Both the position numbers and the translations under genes were made by a program. DNA of 64,000 nt, taken from NCBI RefSeq assembly GCF_004359215.1, contig NC_090613.1:2860647-2924646 (forward strand), in the 5' to 3' direction. Numbering within the stretch: position 1 is the stretch's first letter; every line of letters starts with the position of its first letter. Of the stretch, positions 54,809 through 64,000 are shown one piece after another. A model generated the notes under the pieces. That model searched no databases. It was not told where the DNA came from and saw only the letters and a list, made by a program, of their open reading frames with translations. The stretch comes from Bremia lactucae (lineage: Eukaryota > Oomycota > Peronosporomycetes > Peronosporales > Peronosporaceae).

Positions 54809-56527
54809 CTATTCTCTCTTATTAAGCTTTTGTAGAAAACGCAGTGTTGTCTTCGCCATGATAGAAGTTAACTGGGAGACAATTCCTTCAAGAATCTCCA
54901 CATGACCAGTACATTGTTGTGGAAATTTTGAAATTAGCGTGAATATAACTGTTGCAAATTTGAGCGAGCCTTTAATGTCCCCAAGATCCGGGCGCTCCAG
55001 AACGGTTTCAACCGCTTCAATAAACAGTTCTATTGTCGATGATGATAACGCTGGTTTCATGCTGAATATGTTTTGGAATACCAATAATGCCGAATCATTG
55101 GAAAGCAAAAGCGAGCTCGAAGAATTGGCACTACCGCTGGCTGTAGTTGCTTTTAAAGATCTTCGAAGATATTCGTCCAGCTGGTGAATTGGTATTGAGT
55201 ATGGAATCTGTAAAATTCGAATAATTGCTTCCGCTTGCGGAGGCCCAATGTCATACTTGGAATTATTAAAATTTCCACCCACCAAAAGGGGAAGTAAAAG
55301 TGAGTCAACAAGAGCTTCACTATAATTAGGACTATAGCGAAGCGCGGTCTGGAGAAGTACACGAGAGATGACTGATTTGGCCGAGCAGATCTTCGGTAAG
55401 ATGCTAGTTTCGAGAAAGATTGCTGCGTACCGCGAACTCCAATTAGAATCAACTAATGCACTGCCAACAAGACGATAGCAATTGCTTGCGTTAGTATACA
55501 TTATTATCATTTTTAGAAGATATCTACCTTGTGATCTGAAATAGAGCTTCGTCCATGGTCAAGTCCATACGAAGTTTCTTGCACAAAAGCTGAAAAGTCA
55601 CCTCGTTAGCTACATTGGCAGTCTGAACGTCATTAACGACTTCAGCTATCAAATCGAAAGCACGTGAAGCTACATCATCAATCACAATTGCTGTTTCATT
55701 TTTCAGCTGAGCGAGCTGCTTAGCCAGTCCGGACGCGCGATCTTCCACCTATCGCAAAAGACGACGTGTGAAAGCAAGCAATACATATCCGATTGTAGAA
55801 ATATGTTTCAGACCTCTTTTGATAGCAAAGGTTGTTGGTGTATCATCATTCCTGTTTGTGTCGAAATTGGCAATTTATCCCTCGAATTCTGTTGCATTGG
55901 TTTCAATGTGGCCGAAGTATCTAGAGTTTCGGCTTTAAAGCGCTTTTTTACTCGAAAATATGCCGTTATTGGAGTCATAGAGCAAATTTCTGACGATAAT
56001 GCCTTTGGCATATTTTCTGCCTCAAATTCATGTAAGGAGAAGTCGACTTGATTCAATGTCAGCCGCCGCATCCGACGTCGGAACGCAGAATTTTTGGGCA
56101 AATTTTTTTTTTTTTTTCTACTTTCCTCAACTCCAAGCACCATTTCTGCTAACGTCAAACATACAGCATCAGTTTCGTATCGTCGTGGCATTGCTGTCAC
56201 TTGAAGGAAGGCTTTTGCCAGGCTCATAGCCGCTTCAGTGCTTGGAGATGCCCCGCTCGCCAACGCACTCCATATATCGCGCTGCACTCGCAAACTATGC
56301 TGCTCAAGGCAGATGCCAAGTTTGGAGTATTCTCTATCATCGTCTGTAATTTCGCCGTCTTCCACTTCAACGAAGATACTTAGCTCGTGTAAAATGTCGG
56401 GGGCAACTTGGCGATTATCTGCGAATAGTAGCATGGCGCTTATAGCACTGGTAATGAAAAGAAGATGGTCATTACGAACCTTGCAGATATTCGCGCACCC
56501 CGAAGGCGCCTTTAGACTGAGCCGCAA
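54809..56527 (-). CDS. FANCE: FANCE-like protein (Fanconi anaemia core complex, C-terminal domain)
   Basis: Three exons on the minus strand: from about 56527 to 55814, 55748-55528 and 55484-54809. Introns are 55749-55813 (weak GTCTGA donor) and 55485-55527 (43 bp, GTAGAT, branch-like TACTAAC, AG). The total, about 535 aa, is close to animal FANCE. The C-terminal part resembles the FANCE helical repeats that bind FANCD2: SRYAAIFLETSILPKICS, ALRYSPNYSEALVDSLLLPL, PPQAEAIIRILQIP, and the closing TTLRFLQKL. FANCE helps recruit FANCD2-FANCI for monoubiquitination in crosslink repair. The 5' end is unsure. A TAG closes the frame at about 56534 and the first in-frame ATG is 56431. An out-of-frame ATG at 56543 may belong to another 5' exon. 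Exon 1 contains a 15-A run (56103-56117 as T on +). The family assignment is from memory of the motif pattern. Confidence 0.6.
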
Positions 56528-56543
56528 AGGCTAAACGCTGCAT

Positions 56544-57327
56544 GCTGGACAAAAATTAGGGCAATCGATGAAACTTGCAATTTCATACGCTCAATTTGTA
56601 TGGACTAAAAATCAGATTCATTTCGTTAAATTTGTTGCTGATAAGCTTTTAACCTAGTCGGCCTTTCAGGCACGATCGGCCAAAGCTTTAAATTTATGTG
56701 ACGAGCGCGGACATGTGCGCACTCGCAAGTATATGCATTTGACAAACTTATTAATCTTTGGCATCTGATACGTTAGAAAAACACCTAGCAACTAGTCAAT
56801 ATTAAGCTCGCCGTCTTAAATGCCAACCGAGACCTAAAAGTCCGATGACTTTCGTGTAAAATTAGAACGTTGGACGTCGGAAATGTTTAACTGTGCGCAA
56901 TTTGCAGCTCTTGCATATCGGTGACGATTTTTACAAATCACAGCTAGTTTTAATCGACAATTATTTACCGAAAATTGTTTAAACGAAATTCGTTTGAAAG
57001 AAGCGCAGTCACATCGATTCAAGTCTCATGAACAATTTAAAATAGGCGGCGTTTTCAGCCATAAGATCGTGTGCGCAATAATCGTCCGAGTTTTTTTTTT
57101 TTACTTGGAAATTGCGCATGCACACGACGACGCGATGCGAAATGATGATCGTCAGGTTGGTTCTAGCTGCAGTCGAACCAAATTTTGTGCTTAAATATTC
57201 GGAAAACAAGTGAATTAGCGTGCTTAACAATTACAAATGAAGACTAAATTATTTCAAACATTACATCATCTTTTCTTCCAAAAATCAGATTTTTACTCCT
57301 AAAAAAATAGCATTTATCCCACAAAAG
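56544..57327. other. Divergent promoter region between FANCE-like gene and GDI
   Basis: No gene. It is AT-rich with an 11-T run near 57091-57101. It must contain promoters for both divergent genes. I did not find a convincing oomycete initiator. Short frames here are not credible. Confidence 0.5.
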
Positions 57328-58716
57328 ATGGCGGAGAAGAGCAAGAAGGATTTGGCATGGCTACCGCTAGGAGCAGTGGCACTAGCTGACGGCGAGTACG
57401 ATGTAATAGTGCTCGGAACTGGTCTTAAGGAGTGCATCTTGAGCGGATTGCTTGCGGTAAACGGTAAGAAAGTGCTGGTGGTAGATCGCAACCCGTATTA
57501 TGGTGGCGAGTGTGCTTCTCCTAACCTTACAAACCTTTACAAGAAGTTTAAGCCTGAACAGGATCCACGTACTGACTTGGGCGCAGATCGGGATTACAAC
57601 GTGGACCTGGTGCCCAAGTTTATCATGGCCTGCGGCAAACTTGTCAAAATGCTTCTGCACACTAAAGTGACCCGCTACCTCGAGTTTAAGAATGTAGATG
57701 GTAGCTACGTCGTGAAAGGCGGACGTACACACAAGGTTCCTGCTACGGGTGAAGAAGCGCTGCGGTCATCGCTCATGGGTATGTTTGAGAAGCGCAAGTT
57801 TCGCAAGCTCATCATGTATATTTATAACTATGAGGAGGGCGATCCCAAAACTTATGAGGGTATAGACCTTTTTAAGCAGCCCATGAGTGATCTTTTTGAG
57901 AAATTCGGCGTGGATGCCAACACTCAGAGCTTTATGGGCCACGCGATGGCGCTCATGCGTGACGAATCGTACCACCAACGTCCCGCCATTGAGACTGTCC
58001 GTGCTATAAAACTGTATGCTTACTCGTTGGAGCGCTATGGCAAATCTCCATACATTTACCCGCTGTACGGCCTGGGCGGTTTGCCCGAGAGTTTTTCGCG
58101 TCTCTGTGCAATCAACGGTGGCACATTCATGCTTAATCGTGCAGTCGATGAGATCTTGACTGATAAGGACGGGAGGGCATGGGGTATTAAGTGCGACAAC
58201 GAAGTGGCTAAGGCTAAGCTGGTGATTGGTGACCCGTCGTACTTTCCAAAGGAAAAGATGCGCAAGATTGGCGTCGCTGTTCGCTCTATCTTTGTTCTAA
58301 ATCACCCGATTCCTAGCACGAACGATGCTGAGTCGCTGCAGATCATCATTCCCGCAGCCCAAGCCAATCGCAAGAATGACATCTACGTCGCCGTGGTGTC
58401 GTCTGCCCACTGCGTTGCGCCGCAGGGCATCTACATTGCCATTGTAAGCACGCTCGTTGAGACATCGATGCCTCTGCAGGAGTTGGAGTCTGGTGTGAAG
58501 CTGTTAGGTCCGTTTCTGGAGCGCTTTGACGCCATAACGGACATGTTTGAACCTGTAGGGAACGGCAAGAAGGACAATTGCTTCATTAGTTCTTCGTACG
58601 ACCCGACGAGCCACTTCGAGACTACGTCGGAGGACGTGCTGGATTTGTATAAGCGCATTACAGGCGAAGAGCTCGACATGAACATCAATGCCGACTCAAC
58701 TGACGTGGACCAGTAA
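57328..58716 (+). CDS. GDI: Rab GDP-dissociation inhibitor
   Basis: Intronless, 462 aa. GDI extracts prenylated GDP-bound Rab GTPases from membranes and delivers them back to donor compartments. Seen: the FAD-type dinucleotide fold start EYDVIVLGTGLKECILSGLL (about 23-42), DRNPYYGG (53-60), HKVPATGEEALRSSLMGMFE (about 135-155, Rab-binding platform), and FMGHAMALMRDESY followed by PIYPLYGLGGLPESFSRLCA-type GDI motifs (residues about 195-260). The family is usually about 445-450 aa starting just before EYDVIVLG. Here about 20 extra N-terminal residues (MAEKSKKDLAWLPLGAVALA) precede. No ATG closer to the fold exists, so the extension is real unless an unusual intron is used. It is flanked by the FANCE-like gene (divergent) and the kinesin (same strand). 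Confidence 0.97.
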   Translation: MAEKSKKDLAWLPLGAVALADGEYDVIVLGTGLKECILSGLLAVNGKKVLVVDRNPYYGGECASPNLTNLYKKFKPEQDPRTDLGADRDYNVDLVPKFIMACGKLVKMLLHTKVTRYLEFKNVDGSYVVKGGRTHKVPATGEEALRSSLMGMFEKRKFRKLIMYIYNYEEGDPKTYEGIDLFKQPMSDLFEKFGVDANTQSFMGHAMALMRDESYHQRPAIETVRAIKLYAYSLERYGKSPYIYPLYGLGGLPESFSRLCAINGGTFMLNRAVDEILTDKDGRAWGIKCDNEVAKAKLVIGDPSYFPKEKMRKIGVAVRSIFVLNHPIPSTNDAESLQIIIPAAQANRKNDIYVAVVSSAHCVAPQGIYIAIVSTLVETSMPLQELESGVKLLGPFLERFDAITDMFEPVGNGKKDNCFISSSYDPTSHFETTSEDVLDLYKRITGEELDMNINADSTDVDQ

Positions 58717-59181
58717 AAAAGGATCGAGACACCACGCTAAGCATAATGAGTGATTGCATAGGGACTGAATGAAGTATTGCAGTGCAGACTTTAAAAAACA
58801 ACAATTAACCGACCAGCAAATCAATAAAAATTGCTTTTATTTTGTGGTAATACAATTGCGTGATATAATGCATTTATTTTTTGGCCGCCGCCATGGCCTC
58901 AGACATTAATACTACGGCCACAGACCAAACTGAACGGCCACAGACATGACCACAATTTTGCCATCTCCACTACTTAATACTGTGCTTGGTTAGATCAATC
59001 GCGTAGTTGTTTTGTCTGTGGCCGTAGCAGTTTTGTCTGTGGCTGTAGTAGTTTTGTCTGTGCCCGTAGTAGTTTTGTCTGTGCCACATTTTTTATACAT
59101 TGTAAAGCGTTCAACCATTTAAGGGATACTTTCAACGGAATTTACGTGCCAGAAAGCATACTAGGCTACTACGCAGACATT
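58717..59181. other. GDI-kinesin spacer with repeat element
   Basis: This spacer contains the 3' flank of GDI (AATAAAAATTGC near 58824) and the upstream region of the kinesin. Its centre is occupied by the repeat cluster at 58886-59085. No gene. Confidence 0.6.
58886..59085. repeat. Small repeat cluster: 21-bp tandem units and inverted copies
   Basis: Nearly four copies of a 21-bp unit (GTTTTGTCTGTGGCCGTAGCA and variants) lie at 59003-59085. Two or three copies of the reverse complement (TACGGCCACAGACCAAACTG, CGGCCACAGACATGACC) lie at about 58886-58950. Tandem units on one side and inverted units on the other resemble the subterminal repeats of a small non-autonomous DNA transposon. It lies directly in the kinesin upstream region. 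Confidence 0.8.
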
Positions 59182-62100
59182 ATGATACCCAATGTAAATG
59201 TCATTGACTGGCAGCACCGCTCTTTGAGCTCAAGCCAACATTCTAGCCCAGTTATGGCTAGCGCTTCAGGCTTGGGATCAGTGACGCGGCTCGACGAACG
59301 ATATGTGAAACCGTTAGATGATTTAGCTCTGGATAATCAGACGGAGAGTAGTGGCCATAGCATCGAAATAAGCGCTGTGCCTAAAGAGCCTAGGCCTTTC
59401 GCCATGAGTTTTTTGCGGCCGCATCAAGAGCGGTTACATCGTTCGATGTTCGAGAGCTTTAATCGAATGAGCGATACACCCGTAAAAGAGAACATTAATT
59501 CACTCGTGCCAGCGTCCGTTCAATTTCTGATGAGTCGATCTCTCGAGGAGGAGAAAGATCTTAGTGCGAAATCGGATAAAGAGAAGGCGTACTTGTACAA
59601 GAAGGTGGTAGTTAATGGTGTAAAATAATTAAAAGTAACTGACGAGCTACATTACTTTAGAGATACACGGATACGTACGAGCATGCAGTCGCACTTTTAA
59701 AGCATGCAGCAATGCTGGAGCGAGAACTGAACGAGTACCGAGATACCGAGATGATCAATAGCTTTGATGATACGCAGGTGCGTAATGTGATCACTCGCAA
59801 TATAATTTTAATTATAAGTTGTAGTTGCAGAATTTGAGTGAGTTTGAAGATTATAAGCAGGAGGACAGGATTCAGGCGCTGTGTCGTGAAATTACAGGAC
59901 TAGTGTTGCAAGTAAATGAGCGCGATGCAGTCATAAAAAGTCTGCTCGAAGATCGAAGTCGATCCGCAAGGGAGTTAAACGAGCTCAACTTATCGCGAGG
60001 CTTGAATTCTGGCAAAACCAACGAAGGAATAAAAGACACATCTTGTGCGTTGGAGCTAGATTTGAAGGTTGCACGACGTGAACAGCAAGAAGCCCTTGAG
60101 CGTGAATCAAAAGGAATTGCACACCTTAGACATGTTCAAGAACTTTACGAGAAGTGTGAGGCTGCGCGTTCAACACTGTCTGACGGACTCGATAGGGCAG
60201 AGGATCAAATATCTGCGCTGCACGCTCAATGGATGAAAGAAAAGAAAGAGTTATTGTCTTTACTGAAGAAAAATGATCAGAAAATGGCGAAAGCGCTATC
60301 TGAATGCGAGCGATTGCAAATAGAGAACGATGACCTAGCAAATTCTCTTCAAAAGATTTTGATGAATGAAAAGAAAAAAAAATTAGCAATAGAAAGCCAA
60401 CGGCAGGCTCTCAGCAACTTGAACGCTGAACATACGCATTTAGAAGCAAATTTGGATGCGTTGCGACCACAATCAAGCGTGCTGGATAACACAAAGGCAA
60501 GGATATTAACTCTCGAAAGAGAGTTGGCTGGAGCAACAGAGATGATACGGCGCTATTTGCTGCAGGTGGATGATCTTAAAAAGAAGCTTGAGAGAAAAAA
60601 AGAAAAATATCAAACGGCAAAAGGTCGATTTCAAAAAAGCACTGCCCATTTGGAAAAACGAGTTTTTAACGCCGAAGCTGTTCGACGCAGCCTACATAAT
60701 AAGGTGCGTGTATCACAAAATAAATTTATTGGAGATGCCGCAAACAGTCACTTATGCAGACTTCAGGTGATGGAATTAAAAGGCAATATCCGCGTTTTCT
60801 GCCGCGTGCGACCTATTCTAGAGCATGAACTTACAAGCTCTAGGGGGGAGAAGGTATATTGCTGCTTTGTATTCTTTCACATTTTGTGAAGCTTACTTAA
60901 GTATGCAGGTCTTTTCGTTTCCCGATTACCGCAGTGAACGGCGGCAGATTGAACTCAGCGCCAATCCAACGTCCCACGTAGGATATGGTCAGCATAGCTC
61001 GAGTAATGTGATCAAAAAGTACAGTTTCGACTTTGATCTGGTGTTCAATAGCAGCTGCTCGCAAGATGATGTCTTTCTAGAAGTGTCTGCGCTGATCCAG
61101 TCTGGATTAGATGGATACAACGTTTGCATATTTGCCTACGGACAAACTGGGTAAGCATCGTCTAATAAACTAATCGGAAGCGCTGAGTGTCGTATTGACA
61201 TCTAATAATTTCTTGTAGATCGGGTAAAACATATACGATGCAAGGGAGTAATAATGTTGCCAACTGCAAGCTGCGAGACTTATGGCCAGACTTGGGTATC
61301 GTTGGACGAGCGTTTGCTCAAATTTTTAAAGGTATAGAAGAATTACGTACAGGCGGATGGGATTTTACTGCCAGCCTTGAGCTAATTGAGATTTATAACG
61401 AGACATTCCGTGACTTACTTGCGCCAATTGAGGTAAAAAAGTTGCCGGCATGGCCAAACAACTTTGACTTACAATCTTTATCTTGTAAATTTTAAGTCAC
61501 ACGAAAAAATTGAACTTCGTCAAGATAGCGAAGGAAAGACTGTCGTAGTGAATTCATTTAGCCAAAAGATCGGGAGCGACCAAGAAGCATGGGACTTGCT
61601 TCGAGGAGCAATATCAAAAAGGTCTACCAATTCGACGCAATTAAACGACAAATCTTCGCGCAGCCACTGCGTCATCACCCTGAGGTAAGAGTCACTCAAA
61701 TAGCCTTTGATAAGTGGTGCTTATGTATCATTTTGTTCTATACAATCCAGACTGAAAGGAAAGAACTCGCTTACTAACGAGATGCGAACCGGGGTTATCA
61801 ATCTTGTCGACTTGGCGGTACGTGGTACTGTTAATTTCGTGTTAAGTATTAATTTCGTTTTTGCTAAACACTTGAATTGTAGGGGTCTGAACATGTGTCG
61901 AAGTCGGGTAGTGACAGCAGCAAGAAACTTTTGAAAGAAGCGACGTCAATAAATAAGAGTCTTTCGGCGTTGGGAAATGTGATGTGTTCCCTTGCGAAAA
62001 AGGTTTGTGCTGCCACGATTGTCCTTGAATCGCACTATAAAGTCTAATTGGTATTTATTTAATCGTAAAGTCGACGCATGTCCCTTTCCGCGACACAAAG

Positions 62101-62271
62101 TTGACCCATTTTTTGAGCTCCTCTCTTAGTGGAGATAGCAAAACTCTTATGATCTGCAATCTCTCACCACTAGGCGAGCACCGCTGCGAAACACTCAATT
62201 CTCTTCGGTTTGCCAAGATGGTTAACTCTTGCGAAATAGCGTTTCCGTCGAGGGTATCCAGAAGATTGTAA
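59182..62271 (+). CDS. Kinesin-14 (C-terminal motor)
   Basis: Nine exons, all phases consistent: 59182-59604, 59661-59777, 59831-60853, 60909-61150, 61219-61432, 61497-61684, 61751-61817, 61883-62002, 62071-62271, about 864 aa. The order is a non-helical N-terminus, long coiled coil in exon 3 (about residues 180-500), then the kinesin-14 neck signature [17 protein letters not shown] and the motor. Motor motifs: FAYGQTGSGKTYTM (P-loop, split by an intron after GQTG), [24 protein letters not shown] (switch I), [11 protein letters not shown] (switch II, split by an intron before GSE), [11 protein letters not shown] and [12 protein letters not shown]. Neck-before-motor at the C-terminus defines kinesin-14, minus-end-directed motors of the spindle. 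The start ATG 59182 is the first in a frame open from GTG 59146. The stop TAA (62269) lies within GTAAGT, a perfect donor, so an additional 3' exon is possible. Confidence 0.93.
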
Positions 62272-62327
62272 GTATTTGTTGCGTTAAAAGCGGCCTCACC
62301 CATCAAACTTAGTACCTTATTACAAGT
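62272..62327. other. Short kinesin 3' flank
   Basis: Only about 56 bp separate the kinesin stop from recognisable L2 sequence. Kinesin transcripts probably end inside transposon-derived DNA. Confidence 0.5.
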
Positions 62328-62599
62328 ATCGTCACGGAAGCGGTAATTTAGCTTCATGTGCGCGGGAAGAAATTTTTCGACTGTTTTGTATTTAATCAAA
62401 TCAAATTTGAAACCTTTTATCTAATCAGTGGATGTCACCTCTGTCGATGTGCACCGCGTAATATTCTGAATACTTCGGATTACGGATGACCGTAGCCACG
62501 ATCCCTTCCAATGTGATACACCTATGTGCATCACCATCCCGTTAAGTACCCAAAGTATACTTAATAATTTGTGTAACATAGCGCCTTTAGCCCGTTACA
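62328..62599 (+). repeat. LTR-like block L2, 3' part
   Basis: Matches 2690-3072: GTCACGGAAGCGGTAATTTA, an AT-rich centre, ATGTGATACACCTATGTGCAT, then GTTAAGTACC/GTATACTTAA and TGTAACATAGCGCC...GCCCGTTACA. The first of the three hairpins is largely lost. It is followed by leader sequence like that after 15682, containing AGTCCTCTCACTTAATCTTAG. Confidence 0.7.
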
Positions 62600-63080
62600 G
62601 CACCCCCTCTCCAAAAGCGAGCTTTTCATTTTGTAAAATCGTCAACGGGAGGAACGAAGTACAGCGAGCGGCTTTACGCGCCGCTTTCAGTCCTCTCACT
62701 TAATCTTAGCGACCACTGTGTGACGTCCTTTGTCATAACACGGCACCTGACATGCCAGCAACAAGTTGCTACCATTACACTATTTAACATGAAAGTACGC
62801 ATATATTGCGAAGTCTTTTCGCAAGACTTTCCAAGCTTCAGTAGTTCGAAAGGTCTGCAAAAAGACTTCGCAATATATCGGTACTTAACGTTAAATTGAA
62901 AGATGCTTTCTCAACAAAGAAATTATGAACGAAAGCCGACAGAAACTGAAACATAAGGAAATTGTGGCTCATGGAGGGTACAAAAGCGAGCACTAAGATT
63001 CGCCTATTTGAAGTAGAAGTAAAGCAAAATGAATTCATCCTTAGCTTGACCTCCAAAGACTAACTAACATGCATGGCCGG
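62600..63080. other. L2 leader remnant and hairpin; no gene
   Basis: The first 110 bp correspond to the region after 15682. From 62784 a long imperfect hairpin follows. No gag frame is seen here. The minus-strand frame 63056-62838 runs through the hairpin and is probably chance. Confidence 0.5.
62784..62892. repeat. Long imperfect hairpin
   Basis: The left arm 62784-62832 and right arm 62848-62892 pair over about 45 nt with a few mismatches and gaps. The core ATATATTGCGAAGTCTTTT and its complement match perfectly. The loop is about 15 nt. Confidence 0.85.
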
Positions 63081-63579
63081 TGTCCGTTAAATAATTATTC
63101 TTTCCTATAAGAGGACTTATAAATAGCATTTCCTATAAGAGAAAATAAATAAAGAAGTTCAAAATTATTATCTTGCATATTTTTACTTAATAGTTATAAT
63201 ATTACCAAATTTAATCATATTGACGCAATAAGACATCACTTCTACTGATTGGTTGATTTGAGTTTGAATCAACCCCGCCAATCGTCACAAGGCACGATTG
63301 TGCGGTGCAGAAGTAGGCGCCATACATTGTTAGTTATTAGTATAATAAATCAGTAGTGCACCGAAGATCGTTACGTAGGAACTTAATATATTAATACAGT
63401 TTTACTTTTCTCGATTCTAAAGCCTTAGAATTTACTTTTAGTAGCTAAGACTTATTAGCTACTTAAAACCTTCCTCTGCACGTTGTGTACGTCAAGTAGT
63501 CAAGGCGCCCCACCTTCACTGTAATCAGTGTAGGTTGACTAGTTCTGTGGTCAATACTAGCAAAGGGTGCCCCATTACA
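63081..63579 (+). repeat. L1-related LTR (approximate left end)
   Basis: The right end is clear: GTGCCCCATTACA at 63567-63579 followed by CCTGGTAGCAC and TAGTCCGT, as in the L1 LTRs. The centre is AT-rich and the CCTTCCTCTGCACGT segment at 63469-63483 is shared with other L1 LTRs. The left end is set at TGTCCG (63081) only because it starts with TG; it does not mirror the right end. Confidence 0.6.
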
Positions 63580-63734
63580 CCTGGTAGCACTTAGTAGTCC
63601 GTTTAAAGGCCTACGCACGTTCCATCCAACATGGATGTGATGGATGGAGAAGGATGGAGCTTTCCAGCCCCTCAAGAAGGCTATCACGCAACTTCACTCA
63701 TTTGAGTGACTTTGAATGGAGAGCGATCGAACGC

Positions 63735-64000
63735 ATGAGTTCGGTCGTACGCGGACCAGCCGTTGGCGCCATGCTGTTCACTCTGAACACAGATGAACAA
63801 CATGCCGCCATAACCGAGTTCATACAACATGAACTCGACGAAGCCCAGGAAAAAGTAGCCTTACTTCACCAGCAAGGCTCTCAACACGCGGAGGTGTTGA
63901 GGGAACAGTGTGCTTAACAATTGGATCTGTTGAGACAGCAGCATGTAAATGCTGCTTATGGGCCGACGCTTCCGCGTCGACCCGAAAGATTAAATATAGA
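63735..64000 (+). pseudogene. L1-related gag, N-terminal part, cut by the window end
   Basis: The ATG at 63735 starts MSSVVRGPAVGAMLFTL, continuing FIQHELDEAQEKVALLHQQG, clearly homologous to the L1 gag at 22944. An in-frame TAA at 63915-63917 interrupts it, after which the same frame continues QLDLLRQQHVNAAYG and RRPERLNI to the window edge. It represents a diverged subfamily. Confidence 0.85.

Noticed and set aside
16000..64000. Search for RXLR or CRN effector genes, expected in oomycete repeat-rich regions
   Set aside because: No frame with signal peptide plus RXLR-EER or LFLAK motif was found. Isolated RxLR-like tetrapeptides occur inside other proteins.

Overview
The window looks like a piece of an oomycete nuclear genome, most likely from the Peronosporales (Phytophthora or a downy mildew). 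This is inferred from three things. The host genes are eukaryotic, with few short introns (about 43-85 bp, GT..AG). The Ty3/Gypsy elements carry RT signatures such as MLWEWLVMPQ and YFDDVFVHS. A gene-dense island sits next to a large block of decayed, nested LTR retrotransposons. I could not run any database search, so the taxon is not proven.

Layout. 1-18.4 kb: remnants of several chromodomain-type Gypsy elements, mostly on the + strand, with repeated LTR-like blocks (called L2 here) at 2540-3072, 9911-10465, 15585-15682 and 62328-62599. One of these elements carries a long, broken antisense reading frame between its chromodomain and a putative 3' LTR. 18.4-22.3 kb: a small island with one long intronless gene of unknown function (19075-21666). 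22.3-48.4 kb: a second Gypsy family (L1), whose LTRs end in TGTAACGGGG...CCCCGTTACA. Two + strand LTR-gag cassettes lie in tandem and meet, head to head, a minus-strand element (B, to 31794). Then come a minus-strand element (C, to 42147) split by a complete 5.35 kb Copia element with intact 5-bp target duplications, and a third minus-strand element (D, to 48424). 48.4-50.5 kb: gene-poor DNA with a 1.1 kb terminal-inverted-repeat element. 51.1-62.3 kb: the gene island. Its genes are an RME-8/DNAJC13-like protein ending in a cytochrome b5-like domain (+), a FANCE-like protein (-, convergent), Rab GDP-dissociation inhibitor (+) and a nine-exon kinesin-14 (+). 62.3-64 kb: another L2 block, a hairpin, and the start of an L1-like LTR-gag element running off the end.

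The host genes belong to unrelated housekeeping processes: endosomal sorting and Rab recycling, interstrand-crosslink repair, and minus-end-directed microtubule transport. Nothing suggests a functional cluster. Almost every retroelement reading frame is broken by stops, frameshifts, inversions or nested insertions. No complete autonomous Gypsy copy is present.

The observations I rate highest are the RME-8-type N-terminus joined to a cytochrome b5-like domain in one gene, the antisense frame in the chromovirus 3' region, a clean 660-bp internal inversion in element B, a 760-bp tract that looks identical between two otherwise diverged tandem cassettes, and several long near-perfect hairpins.
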